Numbered from the stretch's first letter, positions 6,641-15,067 are shown. The stretch: DNA of 42,019 nucleotides from Oscillospiraceae bacterium (GCA_022770625.1 JALEHK010000064.1:1-42019); one strand, 5' to 3'. Translations and numbers: made by a program. The notes: generated from the sequence alone by a model not told the origin.

Positions 6641-8281
6641 ATGAAAATGACCGTCAGTGAAGCGATGATCCGCTGCCTCGAAGCCGAAGGCATCAGCACC
6701 ATCTTCGGCTATCCGGGCGCGACGATCTGCCCATTTTATGATGCGCTCTCCCATTCCCCGATCCGCCATGTTCTGGTTCGTACCGAACAAAACGCCGGAC
6801 ACGCCGCAAACGGCTATGCCCGCATGACCGGGAAGCCCGCTGTATGCGTCGTTACCTCCGGCCCCGGCGCGACCAACCTGATCACCGGCATCTCGACCGC
6901 CTATATGGATTCGATCCCGATGGTCATCATCACCGGCCAGGTCGTCTCCTCCCTTCTGGGAAGCGACGTTTTCCAGGAGGTTGACATCACCGGTTCGGTC
7001 GAGCCTTTCATTAAACACAGCTACCTCGTAAAGGATCCCGCCGAAATCGGAAGAGTCTTTAAGGAAGCGTTCTACATCGCCGGTTCCGGACGTCCGGGGC
7101 CTGTTCTGATTGACATCCCGATGGATGTCCAGAAGATGGAGGTCGATTTTACCTATCCGGAAAAAGCGGTCATCCGTTCCTACCGTCCCAGCTTCAAGGG
7201 ACACATCGGTCAGATCAACAAGGCGGCCGCCGCGATCGCAAAGGCCAAGCGCCCACTGATCGTTGCGGGCGGCGGTATCTTTATCAGCCGCGCCGAGGAA
7301 ACGCTCCGCACCTTTGCCCATAAGACCCACATTCCGGTCGTCAACACGCTGATGGGGATCGGCGCGATGCAGCCGAACGATCCGGTTCAGCTGGGGATGA
7401 TCGGGATACACGGCGTCCGTCCCGCAAACTACGCGGTGAATCAGGCGGACGTGCTGATCCTCTGCGGCGCACGTGTTGCCGACCGCACGATCCCGAACCC
7501 GGAAGCGCTCGCCCGCCACAAAACGATCATCCATATGGACATCGATCCGGCGGAGATCGGAAAGAATATCGGCGTCGATATCCCGGTCGTCGGCGACATC
7601 CGGATGATTTTAAGCCAGCTGACCGAGGCGTTTGAAAAAAGTGATTTTCAGACGGACGAAAACAGCTGGAACGACTGGTGGGAAGAACTGCTCTATCAGA
7701 AATCGGAGTATCATCCCGACCACAGCGAACGAAAAGGTTTCGTCAATCCCAAGCTCTTTATGCACGAGCTTTACAGCCAGCTTCCCGATAACTCGATCGT
7801 CGTTGCCGACGTCGGCCAGAACCAGATGTGGGCGGCCAACGAGTTCTCCGTTAAAAACGGACGGTTTTTGACCTCCGGCGGCATGGGAACGATGGGCTAT
7901 TCTCTCCCCTGTGCCATCGGCGCGAAAGCCGCCTGCCCCGACCGGATGACCGTTTCGGTCTGCGGAGACGGATCATTCCAGATGTGCTTCATGGAGCTTG
8001 CGACCGAATGTCAGCATCATATCCCGGTCAAGACGGTCGTTTTCACCAACAACCGTCTTGGCATGGTTCGCGAACACCAGCGGGTCGCATGGGATAACAA
8101 CCTCACCGCCGTTTTCCTCGACGGAAGCCCGGATTTCGCAAAGCTCGCGGAAGCCTACGGCATCCCGTCGGCGCGGATCCATCTCGACGAACAGATCGAC
8201 GTCGCGATCAACAGCCTGATCCATTCGGAAGGGCCTTTCCTTCTCGAGGTCATCGTTGATCCGCTCGAACCGACGCTGTAA
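6641..8281 (+). CDS. ilvB: Acetolactate synthase, large (catalytic) subunit
   Basis: This thiamine-diphosphate enzyme condenses two pyruvates, or pyruvate and 2-oxobutyrate, in the first common step of valine, leucine and isoleucine synthesis. The catalytic glutamate lies at residue 49 (EQNAGHAANGY), followed by the SGPGATN segment. The C-terminal diphosphate-binding motif is CGDGSFQM with the downstream TNN. At 546 residues it is full length. AGGAGG lies 9 bases before the ATG. It heads the ilvB-ilvN-ilvC operon, with ilvN starting 14 bases after its stop. Its fusion-free form with a separate ACT subunit implies feedback control through IlvN. An acetoin-type catabolic enzyme is less likely given ilvN and ilvC. 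Confidence 0.96.
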   Translation: MKMTVSEAMIRCLEAEGISTIFGYPGATICPFYDALSHSPIRHVLVRTEQNAGHAANGYARMTGKPAVCVVTSGPGATNLITGISTAYMDSIPMVIITGQVVSSLLGSDVFQEVDITGSVEPFIKHSYLVKDPAEIGRVFKEAFYIAGSGRPGPVLIDIPMDVQKMEVDFTYPEKAVIRSYRPSFKGHIGQINKAAAAIAKAKRPLIVAGGGIFISRAEETLRTFAHKTHIPVVNTLMGIGAMQPNDPVQLGMIGIHGVRPANYAVNQADVLILCGARVADRTIPNPEALARHKTIIHMDIDPAEIGKNIGVDIPVVGDIRMILSQLTEAFEKSDFQTDENSWNDWWEELLYQKSEYHPDHSERKGFVNPKLFMHELYSQLPDNSIVVADVGQNQMWAANEFSVKNGRFLTSGGMGTMGYSLPCAIGAKAACPDRMTVSVCGDGSFQMCFMELATECQHHIPVKTVVFTNNRLGMVREHQRVAWDNNLTAVFLDGSPDFAKLAEAYGIPSARIHLDEQIDVAINSLIHSEGPFLLEVIVDPLEPTL

Positions 8282-8295
8282 GGGAGGACGGTACT

Positions 8296-8787
8296 ATGAA
8301 ACATACGCTTTCCGTTCTGGTTGAAAACCACGCAGGCGTTCTGTCCCGCGTATCGGGGCTTTTCGCGCGGCGCGGCTTCAATATCGACTCTCTGGCCGTC
8401 GGAACCACGACCGATCCCGGAGTATCCTGCATCACGATCGTGGCTGATGATAAGGAAAATGCGATCGAACAGATCGAAAAACAGCTCAACAAGCTGATCG
8501 ACGTCATTAAAGTCAAGGACTTCACTCCCGAGGGCATCATTTCCCGCGAGCTGATGCTCATCAAGGTCAACGCTACCGGTCAGACCCGGCAGGAAATCAG
8601 GGAACTTGCGGATATGTACGGCGCGAAGATCGCCGATATTACCCGCAACTCGATGACGATCGAATGCTGCAACACGACCGAGCGGCTGGAAAACCTGATC
8701 GACATCCTGCGTCCCTATGGACTCAAGCAGGTTATCCGAACCGGATCGATCGCCCTTGAAAAAGGGAGTGAGCAGTTCTCCGTTTAA
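8296..8787 (+). CDS. ilvN: Acetolactate synthase, small (regulatory) subunit
   Basis: Regulatory partner of IlvB that carries the valine-binding site and stimulates catalysis. The N-terminal ACT domain (residues 3-75) begins HTLSVLVENHAGVLSRVSGL, and the conserved FNIDSLAVG follows. The C-terminal ACT-like domain (about 83-160) contains MYGAKIADI and the usual GLKQVIRTG ending. The 163 residues match the family. GGGAGG lies upstream of the ATG. It sits between ilvB and ilvC in the same operon. Confidence 0.95.
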   Translation: MKHTLSVLVENHAGVLSRVSGLFARRGFNIDSLAVGTTTDPGVSCITIVADDKENAIEQIEKQLNKLIDVIKVKDFTPEGIISRELMLIKVNATGQTRQEIRELADMYGAKIADITRNSMTIECCNTTERLENLIDILRPYGLKQVIRTGSIALEKGSEQFSV

Positions 8788-8799
8788 CTCAAAAGCCCT

Positions 8800-8813
8800 G
8801 CCGCTTCGGCGGC
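8800..8813 (+). other. UUCG-capped hairpin between ilvN and ilvC
   Basis: GCCGC-TTCG-GCGGC forms a C(UUCG)G tetraloop hairpin in the 74-base gap. No T-run follows, so it is not a terminator. It may protect the ilvC part of the message or mark a processing site. Confidence 0.55.
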
Positions 8814-8849
8814 TCAGCCCATAGATTACTCAAAAAGCTTAACGTTTAG

Positions 8850-9884
<1,035 letters not shown>

Positions 9885-9912
9885 GTTTCGGCTGTACGTT
9901 GTACGCTGCATG

Positions 9913-9948
9913 AAAAATGCCCGCCGGTTGGCGGGCATTTTTGTTTTT
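9913..9948 (+). terminator. Terminator of ilvBNC
   Basis: AAAAATGCCCGCC-GGTT-GGCGGGCATTTTT is a perfect 13-base stem followed by GTTTTT. Repeat arm A begins directly after it. Confidence 0.95.
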
Positions 9949-10176
9949 GGATTATTTTTTGGGTCTTGCTGCGTCAAGACCGTCTTGCTAACGCAAGACG
10001 ATGAGAATCGGAGCATTTTGGAAGTTGTGAAAAAGGTTCCGTGTCGGCAACTCCTGCAAACCGAGGGCTTTGCCCTCTGGACACCCACAAGCCTTTCTGC
10101 CAGACAAGCTGGCATTACGAAATTGCTACGCAATTTCAATAAGGAAAATCAAACTAGCTTGACCTAAACTTTTCTG
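9949..10176 (+). repeat. Family 1 modular intergenic repeat, copy A (one arm)
   Basis: The arm starts GGATTATTTTTTGGGT and contains hairpins in a row: GTCTTG/CAAGAC (9963-9980), GTCTTGC/GCAAGAC (9982-9999), GAGGGC/GCCCTC (10063-10077), TGCCAG/CTGGCA (10098-10114) and GAAATTGC/GCAATTTC (10119-10137). Between them lie the conserved strings GTTGTGAAAAAGGTTCC (10024-10040) and AATAAGGAAAATCAAA. It ends CTTGACCTAAACTTTTC. Related arms occur at four other loci. It contains no plausible gene. Confidence 0.9.
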
Positions 10177-10202
10177 GCTTCCGAATCCGGCAGGTTTTTC
10201 GC

Positions 10203-10317
10203 TCACACGGGAGTTTTGGCAGTTTTCAAGCCCCGTAGAGGGTGCTTGAAAATACCGGTCGCTCCGACCGGTAAGCTGAAACTCCATGTTTTTTTCTTTG
10301 CGCAGAGCAAAGAAAAA
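10203..10317 (+). repeat. Family 2 structured element, copy 1
   Basis: Four nested or adjacent stems can be drawn. P1 is GGAGTTTTGGC (10210-10220) with GCTGAAACTCC (10275-10285). P2 is TTTTCAAGC (10223-10231) with GCTTGAAAA (10244-10252). P3 is ACCGGTCG (10254-10261) with CGACCGGT (10265-10272). P4 is TTTTTCTTTGC (10291-10301) with GCAAAGAAAAA (10307-10317), with loop GCAGA. The same layout with different stem sequences is found near 41890-42000. It follows family 1 copy A directly. Confidence 0.8.
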
Positions 10318-10497
10318 TGAGGGCTTGACCCCAAAATCTATTGACCGATTCCGAAAAAGTTTCTGGAAAATCCTTCTGTCTTTTCTCTCTAAAACCTATC
10401 GGCGTGGCAATCGCTTTGGAATTTCCTAAAGCCTACCTCAGTGGGTCTACAAAAATTTAGGGGCGCCCTTTTCAAAGGGCGCGCGTACCCCTAAAGC
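10318..10497. repeat. Mosaic of repeat fragments before the Rrf2 gene
   Basis: Contains GGGCTTGACCCCAAAATC with TATTGACCG (10321-10347), a piece also found in the centre of family 1 copies B, D and E. A segment at 10405-10457 matches, in reverse complement, 41730-41790 (shared GTAGACCCACT, then AAGCGA and AGGTTTT). The final palindrome, TTTAGGGGCGCCCTTT with AAAGGGC and CCCCTAAA (10457-10494), matches the last bases of the window. The rest is unassigned. Confidence 0.65.
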
Positions 10498-10512
10498 TCT
10501 TCCGAAAAGCAA

Positions 10513-10944
10513 TCACTCTTCTGAGGCAGCATTTTTCTCCTGTTCGATCAGATCAGCGAGCGTAACCGACTCCAGATATCCGTCTACCGTTTTCTGAAGC
10601 CCTGTCCAGAGCGGAAGGGTCAGGCATCCGTCCGCTCGCGTGCAGGGCTGTGCGCCCGCCTCCAGGCAGGCGACCGGTGCAAACGAGTTCTCCGCCTGCT
10701 TTAAGATGCTTCCGACGGTGTACTCCTTCGGATCGCGCGCCAGCTTATACCCGCCGCCCCGTCCGCGAAGGGTCAGAAGAAATCCGCTCCGGCTCAACGA
10801 AGAGATGATGCTTTCTAGGTATTTTTCCGAGATCCCCTGACGGTTGGCAATATCCATCAGCGTGATATATTCCCCCGTATTATGCTGAGCAAGATCCACC
10901 ATGATCCGAAGCGCGTATCTTCCTCTTGTCGATACCATGACCAT
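10513..10944 (-). CDS. Rrf2 family transcriptional regulator with three cysteines (CymR/IscR-like)
   Basis: A winged-helix dimer of the Rrf2 family. The DNA-binding part covers residues 1-85 (STRGRYALRIMVDLA, the helix-turn-helix around 28-55, and the wing RGRGGGYKLAR). Cysteines at 93, 101 and 107 (CX7CX5C) sit where IscR-type members bind an iron-sulfur cluster. It lies divergent from metY, a sulfur-assimilation gene, which fits a CymR-like regulator of cysteine metabolism. A GTG or second ATG start is possible; GGGAG lies 13 bases before the first ATG, which is long. The palindrome at 10984-11000 is a candidate operator. Specificity (cysteine versus Fe-S) cannot be read from the sequence. 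Confidence 0.85.
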   Translation of the reverse strand: MVMVSTRGRYALRIMVDLAQHNTGEYITLMDIANRQGISEKYLESIISSLSRSGFLLTLRGRGGGYKLARDPKEYTVGSILKQAENSFAPVACLEAGAQPCTRADGCLTLPLWTGLQKTVDGYLESVTLADLIEQEKNAASEE

Positions 10945-10983
10945 TTGCTTTTATACACTCCCTTTATATTCATTGGTAAAAGC

Positions 10984-11000
10984 CTATGTAATAAACATAG
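10984..11000. promoter_or_regulatory. Candidate operator palindrome upstream of the Rrf2 gene
   Basis: CTATGT-AATAA-ACATAG is a perfect 6-base inverted repeat 40 bases upstream of the Rrf2 start, overlapping where its promoter must lie. It is a candidate autoregulation site. I see no second clear copy at the metY promoter. Confidence 0.4.
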
Positions 11001-11132
11001 TGTACCACAATGCTTTTATCTCTGCAAGGCTTTTTAACACGCCGCGCGGGCGAATCATCATTCGCTTTTCCGCCCCTCTTCCGTCAAAAGGGCGATTTTG
11101 GAAAAAAATCAAAAAATATTCGTATAAACATA

Positions 11133-11161
11133 TTGACAAGATATGCTTTTTGCAGTATTAT
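11133..11161 (+). promoter_or_regulatory. Promoter of metY
   Basis: TTGACA and TATTAT are separated by 17 bases. Transcription would start near 11168, giving a leader of about 205 bases. Confidence 0.88.
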
Positions 11162-11192
11162 AAACCCATCAATCAGACAGGAGATATGAGCG

Positions 11193-11270
11193 ATGAAGAA
11201 ACGACAGCTGTTTCCGATCATCAGAGTCCTCTTGTGGAACGAGCGAATGTGCGGCACACGATGTCTGTAA
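11193..11270 (+). CDS. Candidate cysteine-containing leader peptide upstream of metY, 25 aa
   Basis: The ORF starts 25 bases after the likely transcription start, with AGGAG spaced 9 bases from its ATG. The product begins MKKRQLFPIIRVLLWNERM and ends with CGTRCL, so two of its last six codons are for cysteine (TGC at 11250, TGT at 11262). The ORF lies in the leader of a sulfur-assimilation gene. A different-frame ATG at 11186 would give 37 residues, but it sits only 2 bases from the Shine-Dalgarno sequence. Downstream, a hairpin (11325-11351) lies just before the metY ribosome binding site. I infer attenuation of metY by charged tRNA-Cys; expression is not proven. Confidence 0.5.
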   Translation: MKKRQLFPIIRVLLWNERMCGTRCL

Positions 11271-11324
11271 CAGGAAAACCGTTCGTTGAACGCCGGTAAA
11301 ACCCGGTGCACACTCTGTAAAAAA

Positions 11325-11351
11325 GGCTTCCCAAAAGACTTCGGGGAACCC
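11325..11351 (+). promoter_or_regulatory. Hairpin next to the metY ribosome binding site
   Basis: GGCTTCCC and GGGAACCC pair with one internal C-C mismatch around an 11-base loop. It ends 8 bases before the GAAAGGA site of metY and has no T-run, so it would act on translation or stability. Confidence 0.4.
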
Positions 11352-11373
11352 ATTCGGAAAGGAAAAGATTATC

Positions 11374-12684
11374 ATGGCTGAATTTTTGAATAACGCTGAC
11401 CACACCTATAAATTTGAGACCCTCCAGCTCCACGTCGGGCAGGAGGAAGCGGATCCCGCGACCGATTCCAGAGCCGTCCCGATTTATCAGACCACTTCTT
11501 ATGTTTTCAAGAACTGCGACCACGCCGCAGCCCGTTTCGGTCTTGCTGACGCAGGCAATATCTACGGCCGTCTGACCAACTCGACTCAGGACGTCTTTGA
11601 AAGAAGAATCGCAGCCCTCGAAGGCGGCGTTGGCGCTCTGGCTGTCGCTTCCGGAGCAGCCGCCATCTCCTACACCTTCCAGGCACTTGCTCAGGCCGGC
11701 GACCACATCGTTGCCGCTGAGACGATCTACGGCGGAACCTATAACTTCCTCGCACACACCTTCCCCGAGTTCGGCGTCACCACGACCTTCGTAAACCCCG
11801 ACAACGTCGAGAACTTTGCGAAAGCCATCCAGCCCAACACCAAGGCGATCTTCATTGAATCGCTGGGCAACCCCAACTCCAACCTGATCGACATCGAAGC
11901 GGTCGCAAAGATCGCTCATGACAACAAGATCCCGCTGGTCATCGACTCGACCTTCGCGACTCCTTACCTGCTCCGCCCGATCGAGCACGGCGCAGACATC
12001 GTTGTCCATTCGGCTACCAAGTTCATCGGCGGCCACGGCACAACGCTGGGCGGCGTCATCATCGACAGCGGCAAGTTCGACTGGGAAGGCTCCGGCAAGT
12101 TCCATTCTCTGACCGATCCCAACCCCAGCTACCACGGCATCTCCTTCACCAAGGCCGTCGGCCCGGCAGCATTCGTCACCAAGATCCGTGCGATCTATCT
12201 GCGTGATACCGGCGCGACCCTTTCTCCCTTCAACGCTTTCCTGCTGCTCCAGGGACTTGAGACCCTGTCGCTGCGTGTTGAACGCCATGTAGAGAACGCG
12301 CTGAAGGTCGTCGATTACCTCAAGAACCATCCGCTGGTCGAGCGCGTCAACCATCCCTCTCTCCCCGAAAGCGGCTATAAAGAGCTGTACGACCGTTACT
12401 TCCCGAACGGCGCCGGTTCCATCTTCACCTTCGACATCAAGGGCGGCGCAGAGGCTGCCAAGAAGTTTATCGACCATCTTCAGGTATTCTCGCTTCTGGC
12501 GAACGTTGCGGACGTAAAGAGCCTGGTTATCCATCCCGCTTCCACCACTCATTCTCAGCTCAACGAGAAAGAGCTTGAGGAGCAGGGCATCCATCCCGGC
12601 ACCATCCGCCTGTCGATCGGTACGGAACACATCGACGACATCATCTACGACCTGGATCAGGCGTTCAAGGCAGTTGAAGCATAA
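11374..12684 (+). CDS. metY: O-acetylhomoserine (thiol)-lyase / O-acetylhomoserine aminocarboxypropyltransferase
   Basis: A pyridoxal-phosphate enzyme of the Cys/Met metabolism family that makes homocysteine from O-acetylhomoserine and sulfide (some members also act on O-acetylserine). The Schiff-base lysine is K216 in [12 protein letters not shown], and D191 ([11 protein letters not shown]) contacts the pyridine ring. The 436 residues and the C-terminal [17 protein letters not shown] segment fit the long MetY group rather than MetB or MetC. AAAGGA lies 8 bases before the ATG. It is transcribed alone from the promoter at 11133, after a roughly 205-base leader with a Cys-codon ORF, divergent from an Rrf2 regulator. 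Both suggest control by sulfur supply. Confidence 0.94.
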   Translation: MAEFLNNADHTYKFETLQLHVGQEEADPATDSRAVPIYQTTSYVFKNCDHAAARFGLADAGNIYGRLTNSTQDVFERRIAALEGGVGALAVASGAAAISYTFQALAQAGDHIVAAETIYGGTYNFLAHTFPEFGVTTTFVNPDNVENFAKAIQPNTKAIFIESLGNPNSNLIDIEAVAKIAHDNKIPLVIDSTFATPYLLRPIEHGADIVVHSATKFIGGHGTTLGGVIIDSGKFDWEGSGKFHSLTDPNPSYHGISFTKAVGPAAFVTKIRAIYLRDTGATLSPFNAFLLLQGLETLSLRVERHVENALKVVDYLKNHPLVERVNHPSLPESGYKELYDRYFPNGAGSIFTFDIKGGAEAAKKFIDHLQVFSLLANVADVKSLVIHPASTTHSQLNEKELEEQGIHPGTIRLSIGTEHIDDIIYDLDQAFKAVEA

Positions 12685-12738
12685 GACTGTCTGACCTGAG
12701 CATAGATTTCTCTTCTGTTTTTGATATGTTTGATTTTG

Positions 12739-12770
12739 GCCCGGAGCAGAAATGTTCCGGGCGTTTTTTT
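12739..12770 (+). terminator. Terminator of metY
   Basis: GCCCGGAGCA-GAAA-TGTTCCGGGC forms a 10-base stem with one G-U pair, followed by GTTTTTTT. Confidence 0.93.
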
Positions 12771-12783
12771 GCTTTGCTTGGAT

Positions 12784-13169
12784 TACATTTTGAAAGTTGT
12801 GAAAAAGCATCAATCTCGGTTTCTGAGTGCAAATGGGCTTTAGCCCCTTCAATCCCCACCATGCCCTTCTGCCAGACAAGCTGGCATTACGAATTTGCTG
12901 CGCAAACTCAATAAGGAAAATCAAAAGGGCTTGACCCCAAAATCTATTGTTTTTTCTCCCAAAGCCTTACGAAAAACGGTCAAGAAAGTTTAGATCAAGC
13001 CTTTTTAAAGGCTTGCAGGTTTCAAAAGGACAGAGTCCTTTGTTTGCACTCAGAAACCGATGCGTACACTTTCTCACAACTTCCAAAGCGTTCTGATCTC
13101 AATTGTCTTGCGTTAGCAAGACGGTCTTGACGCAGCAAGACCCAAAAAATAATCCAAAAAAATAATCCC
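12784..13169. repeat. Family 1 modular repeat, copy B (inverted pair)
   Basis: Two related arms face each other. The left arm starts near 12786 with TTTTGAAAGTTGTGAAAAAG, followed by CGGTTTCTGAGTGCAAAT. The right arm, read in reverse, carries GGAAGTTGTGAGAAAG with the same CGGTTTCTGAGTGCAAA. Only the right arm has the outer GTCTTGC hairpins and the end GGATTATTTTTTGGGT. The left arm holds the TGCCAGACAAGCTGGCA hairpin; the centre has GACCCCAAAATCTATTG and GGTCAAGAAAGTTTAG. It sits between the convergent terminators of metY and the flavodoxin-like gene. Confidence 0.9.
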
Positions 13170-13170
13170 A

Positions 13171-13205
13171 AAAACAAAAACGGCACAGGTGATAAACCCG
13201 TGCCG
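13171..13205 (-). terminator. Terminator of the flavodoxin-like gene
   Basis: On the minus strand CGGCACGGGT-TTATC-ACCTGTGCCG is followed by TTTTTGTTTTT. Repeat copy B begins directly after it. Confidence 0.92.
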
Positions 13206-13230
13206 CCTGATGTTCAATAATCGAAAGTTC

Positions 13231-13677
13231 TCAGTTCAGAGCAGAAGCGTCGAACAGGGAAGCAACCATCTGATCCGCGAAGTCCTGAGCCTTCTTGGTG
13301 TCAGCATCGGTAACCTTCTTCGCGCCAAACAGACCCTTGGGAACAGCGATGCCGCAGGTACCTGCAACGTTTACGCCGTTCTGTTTGAAGATGCCGGTCA
13401 GCTCGCCTGCGTCCGCGTTGCCGTCCTTGGAGAGGATGACCAGAGCAACGTTGTGCGCTCTTGCAGTGGACAGATCCTGACAGAATTTAACCAGCTTGGG
13501 ATCGATCTTGCCGTAGTTCTCAAAGCAGAGAAGAACGAGGATCTCGCTCTCGCAGGGATATGCGGGAGGAACTTTGTCGCCTTTTACCTTATAAGCGCGA
13601 GCTATCTTCTGACCGATGACCTCAGGATTTTCTACTTTGCCTTCCTTTTTCTGCGTGAACAGAACTTTCATTTTCAT
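13231..13677 (-). CDS. Flavodoxin-like domain protein, 148 aa
   Basis: The protein begins MKMKVLFTQKKEGKVENPEV and has an alternating beta/alpha pattern (ILVLLCFENYGKID, NVALVILSKDG) resembling flavodoxin-like folds. The usual phosphate-binding loop (T/SxTGxT) is replaced by FTQKKEGKV, so FMN binding is uncertain. Start chosen at 13677, where AAGGGG lies 9 bases upstream; the longer ORF has no such site. The residues NADAGELTGIF and GTCGIAVPKGLFG look conserved. The gene is alone, with its own terminator. Its redox or electron-transfer role is a guess from fold resemblance. Confidence 0.5.
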   Translation of the reverse strand: MKMKVLFTQKKEGKVENPEVIGQKIARAYKVKGDKVPPAYPCESEILVLLCFENYGKIDPKLVKFCQDLSTARAHNVALVILSKDGNADAGELTGIFKQNGVNVAGTCGIAVPKGLFGAKKVTDADTKKAQDFADQMVASLFDASALN

Positions 13678-13867
13678 AAGTCTTTTCCCCTTCGAAGTTT
13701 TATCGACGGGCAAGGGAAAAACCCCTGCCCTACATTTTCAGCATATAAATACATTCTAACATAGAAATGCGCAGATGTCAAAATATTTCTGTAAACAAAA
13801 GGTGAATTTAAGCAAACCCAATGAAAATGATTCATGAATTTTGTGCGTTCCGTTTAGAAGGAGCGGC

Positions 13868-14440
13868 TCAAAGTTCGATTTTTACCGGGAGCTTTTCCTC
13901 CCGCGCCAGACAAACCGTCTTGAGCACCCCGATCTGGGTCTTGGCGTCGGCGATCTCTCCGTTCATGACCGCCCGGTAGAGGTCGGAGAGCGGCACCGGA
14001 ACGACATTCAGAAATTCGCCCGGATCAAGGTGCTGGCTTCCGAAAGAGAGTCCGGTCGCGAGATAGACGCGGATGATCTCGGTATCGTACGCGGGCGTCG
14101 GGTAAACATTTCCGAGAAACGTCCAGTTTTCCGCTTCCGCGCCAACCTCTTCGCTCAGCTCCCGCTTCCCGCAGGCGAGCGGATCTTCGCCGTACTCGAG
14201 CTTACCGGCGGGGATCTCGGTCAGCACCTCTCCGCCCGGGTAGCGGAACTGTCTGACGGTCAGCACCGTTCCGTCCGGCATCAGCGGCAGGATCCCGACT
14301 CCGCCCGGATGACGGATCACCTCGCGGGTGGACGTCCGCCCGTCCGGCAGGCGGACGGTATCCCGGATCAGGTGAACGACCCGGCCCTTGAAAATCTCTT
14401 CGGTGGAAAGCTGTGTTTCCCGCATTTCTTCTTCTGTCAT
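13868..14440 (-). CDS. NUDIX hydrolase, ADP-ribose pyrophosphatase-like
   Basis: The 190-residue protein carries a complete Nudix box (G79, E85, R93, E94, L95, E97, E98, G100; pattern GX5EX7REUXEEXG), which binds the metal and hydrolyses a nucleoside diphosphate linked to another group. The overall layout (FKGRVVHLIRDTVRLPDG at the N-terminus and IPAGKLEYGED before the box) is that of ADP-ribose pyrophosphatases. AAAAAGGAG lies about 10 bases before the ATG. Repeat copy C ends directly at that ribosome binding site. It probably detoxifies ADP-ribose in the cytoplasm; substrate is inferred from family resemblance. Confidence 0.88.
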   Translation of the reverse strand: MTEEEMRETQLSTEEIFKGRVVHLIRDTVRLPDGRTSTREVIRHPGGVGILPLMPDGTVLTVRQFRYPGGEVLTEIPAGKLEYGEDPLACGKRELSEEVGAEAENWTFLGNVYPTPAYDTEIIRVYLATGLSFGSQHLDPGEFLNVVPVPLSDLYRAVMNGEIADAKTQIGVLKTVCLAREEKLPVKIEL

Positions 14441-14461
14441 GGCTGATGGACTCCTTTTTTA

Positions 14462-14623
14462 GATGATGTTTTGGGTTCTGCCTACGGCAGAACGAATTGG
14501 ATCGGAGGGTTTGGGGAGTTGTGAAAAAGGTTCCGCGTCGGCAATGTCTGCAAACGGAGGGCCTTGCCCTCTCGACACCCATGAACCCTTTAAAAAGGGT
14601 TCAATCCTAAACTTTCCTGACCG
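14462..14623 (+). repeat. Family 1 modular repeat, copy C (one arm)
   Basis: A clean single arm. It runs GATGTTTTGGGT, hairpin TTCTGCC/GGCAGAA (14476-14492), GTTGTGAAAAAGGTTCCGCG, hairpin GAGGGC/GCCCTC, CGACACCCATGAACCC, hairpin AACCCTTT/AAAGGGTT, then CAATCCTAAACTTTC and CTGACCG. It lies between two minus-strand genes, upstream of the NUDIX gene, and would be in its 5' region. Confidence 0.9.
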
Positions 14624-14647
14624 TTTTTAGGACGGTTTACGCACTCC

Positions 14648-15067
14648 TCATTTCTTCCGGAAGATCACAAGTTTGCTGGCGGCGTAATTGAAGATCACGA
14701 CAAAGACGTTGGAGACGAGTTTGATGATCTTATCGTTAAAGCCGAGCCAGTCGGAAAAGGCCGCCATAAAGAGAACGTCCAACACGCCCGAAAGCGCTCT
14801 CGCCGCGAAAAACGCGCCCGCTTCGCCGAGTGCCTTTTTTCCGCCGGTATGGGAGCGGAAAACGAACCGGCGGTTGGTGACGTAGGCGAAGAGCACCGAC
14901 AAGACCCACGCGATGACCGTCGGGATCGTCGTGTGCCCAAAAAAAGGCGAAAGGATCAGGTAGGAAATATAGTTGACCGCCGTGGTCAGTACACCGAACA
15001 CCAGATAGCTGATGACCTCCTGGTATTTTTTCAAAAGCGCCGAAAGCCGCTCTTTGATTGAATCCAT
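14648..15067 (-). CDS. GtrA family membrane protein
   Basis: A 139-residue protein of the GtrA/DPMS family with four predicted membrane segments (about 18-38, 45-62, 81-100 and 112-132). The family pattern is clear: YLVFGVLTTAVNYISYLIL, then WVLSVLFAYVTNRRFVF and NYAASKLVIFRKK at the end. Members are thought to move or flip lipid-linked sugars for cell-surface glycosylation. The ATG at 15067 is followed by MDSIKERL. A good promoter lies upstream (15112-15140). No sugar-transferase gene is adjacent, so the substrate is unknown. Confidence 0.9.
   Translation of the reverse strand: MDSIKERLSALLKKYQEVISYLVFGVLTTAVNYISYLILSPFFGHTTIPTVIAWVLSVLFAYVTNRRFVFRSHTGGKKALGEAGAFFAARALSGVLDVLFMAAFSDWLGFNDKIIKLVSNVFVVIFNYAASKLVIFRKK

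Noticed and set aside
9949-10500. CRISPR array in the repeat-rich gap
   Set aside because: The repeats are hairpin modules of varying length and order, without constant direct repeats and equal spacers, and no cas gene is nearby.
11186-11299. 37-codon ORF in the metY leader starting MSDEETTAVSDH
   Set aside because: Its ATG is only 2 bases from the AGGAG site, whereas the overlapping 25-codon ORF has the proper 9-base spacing.
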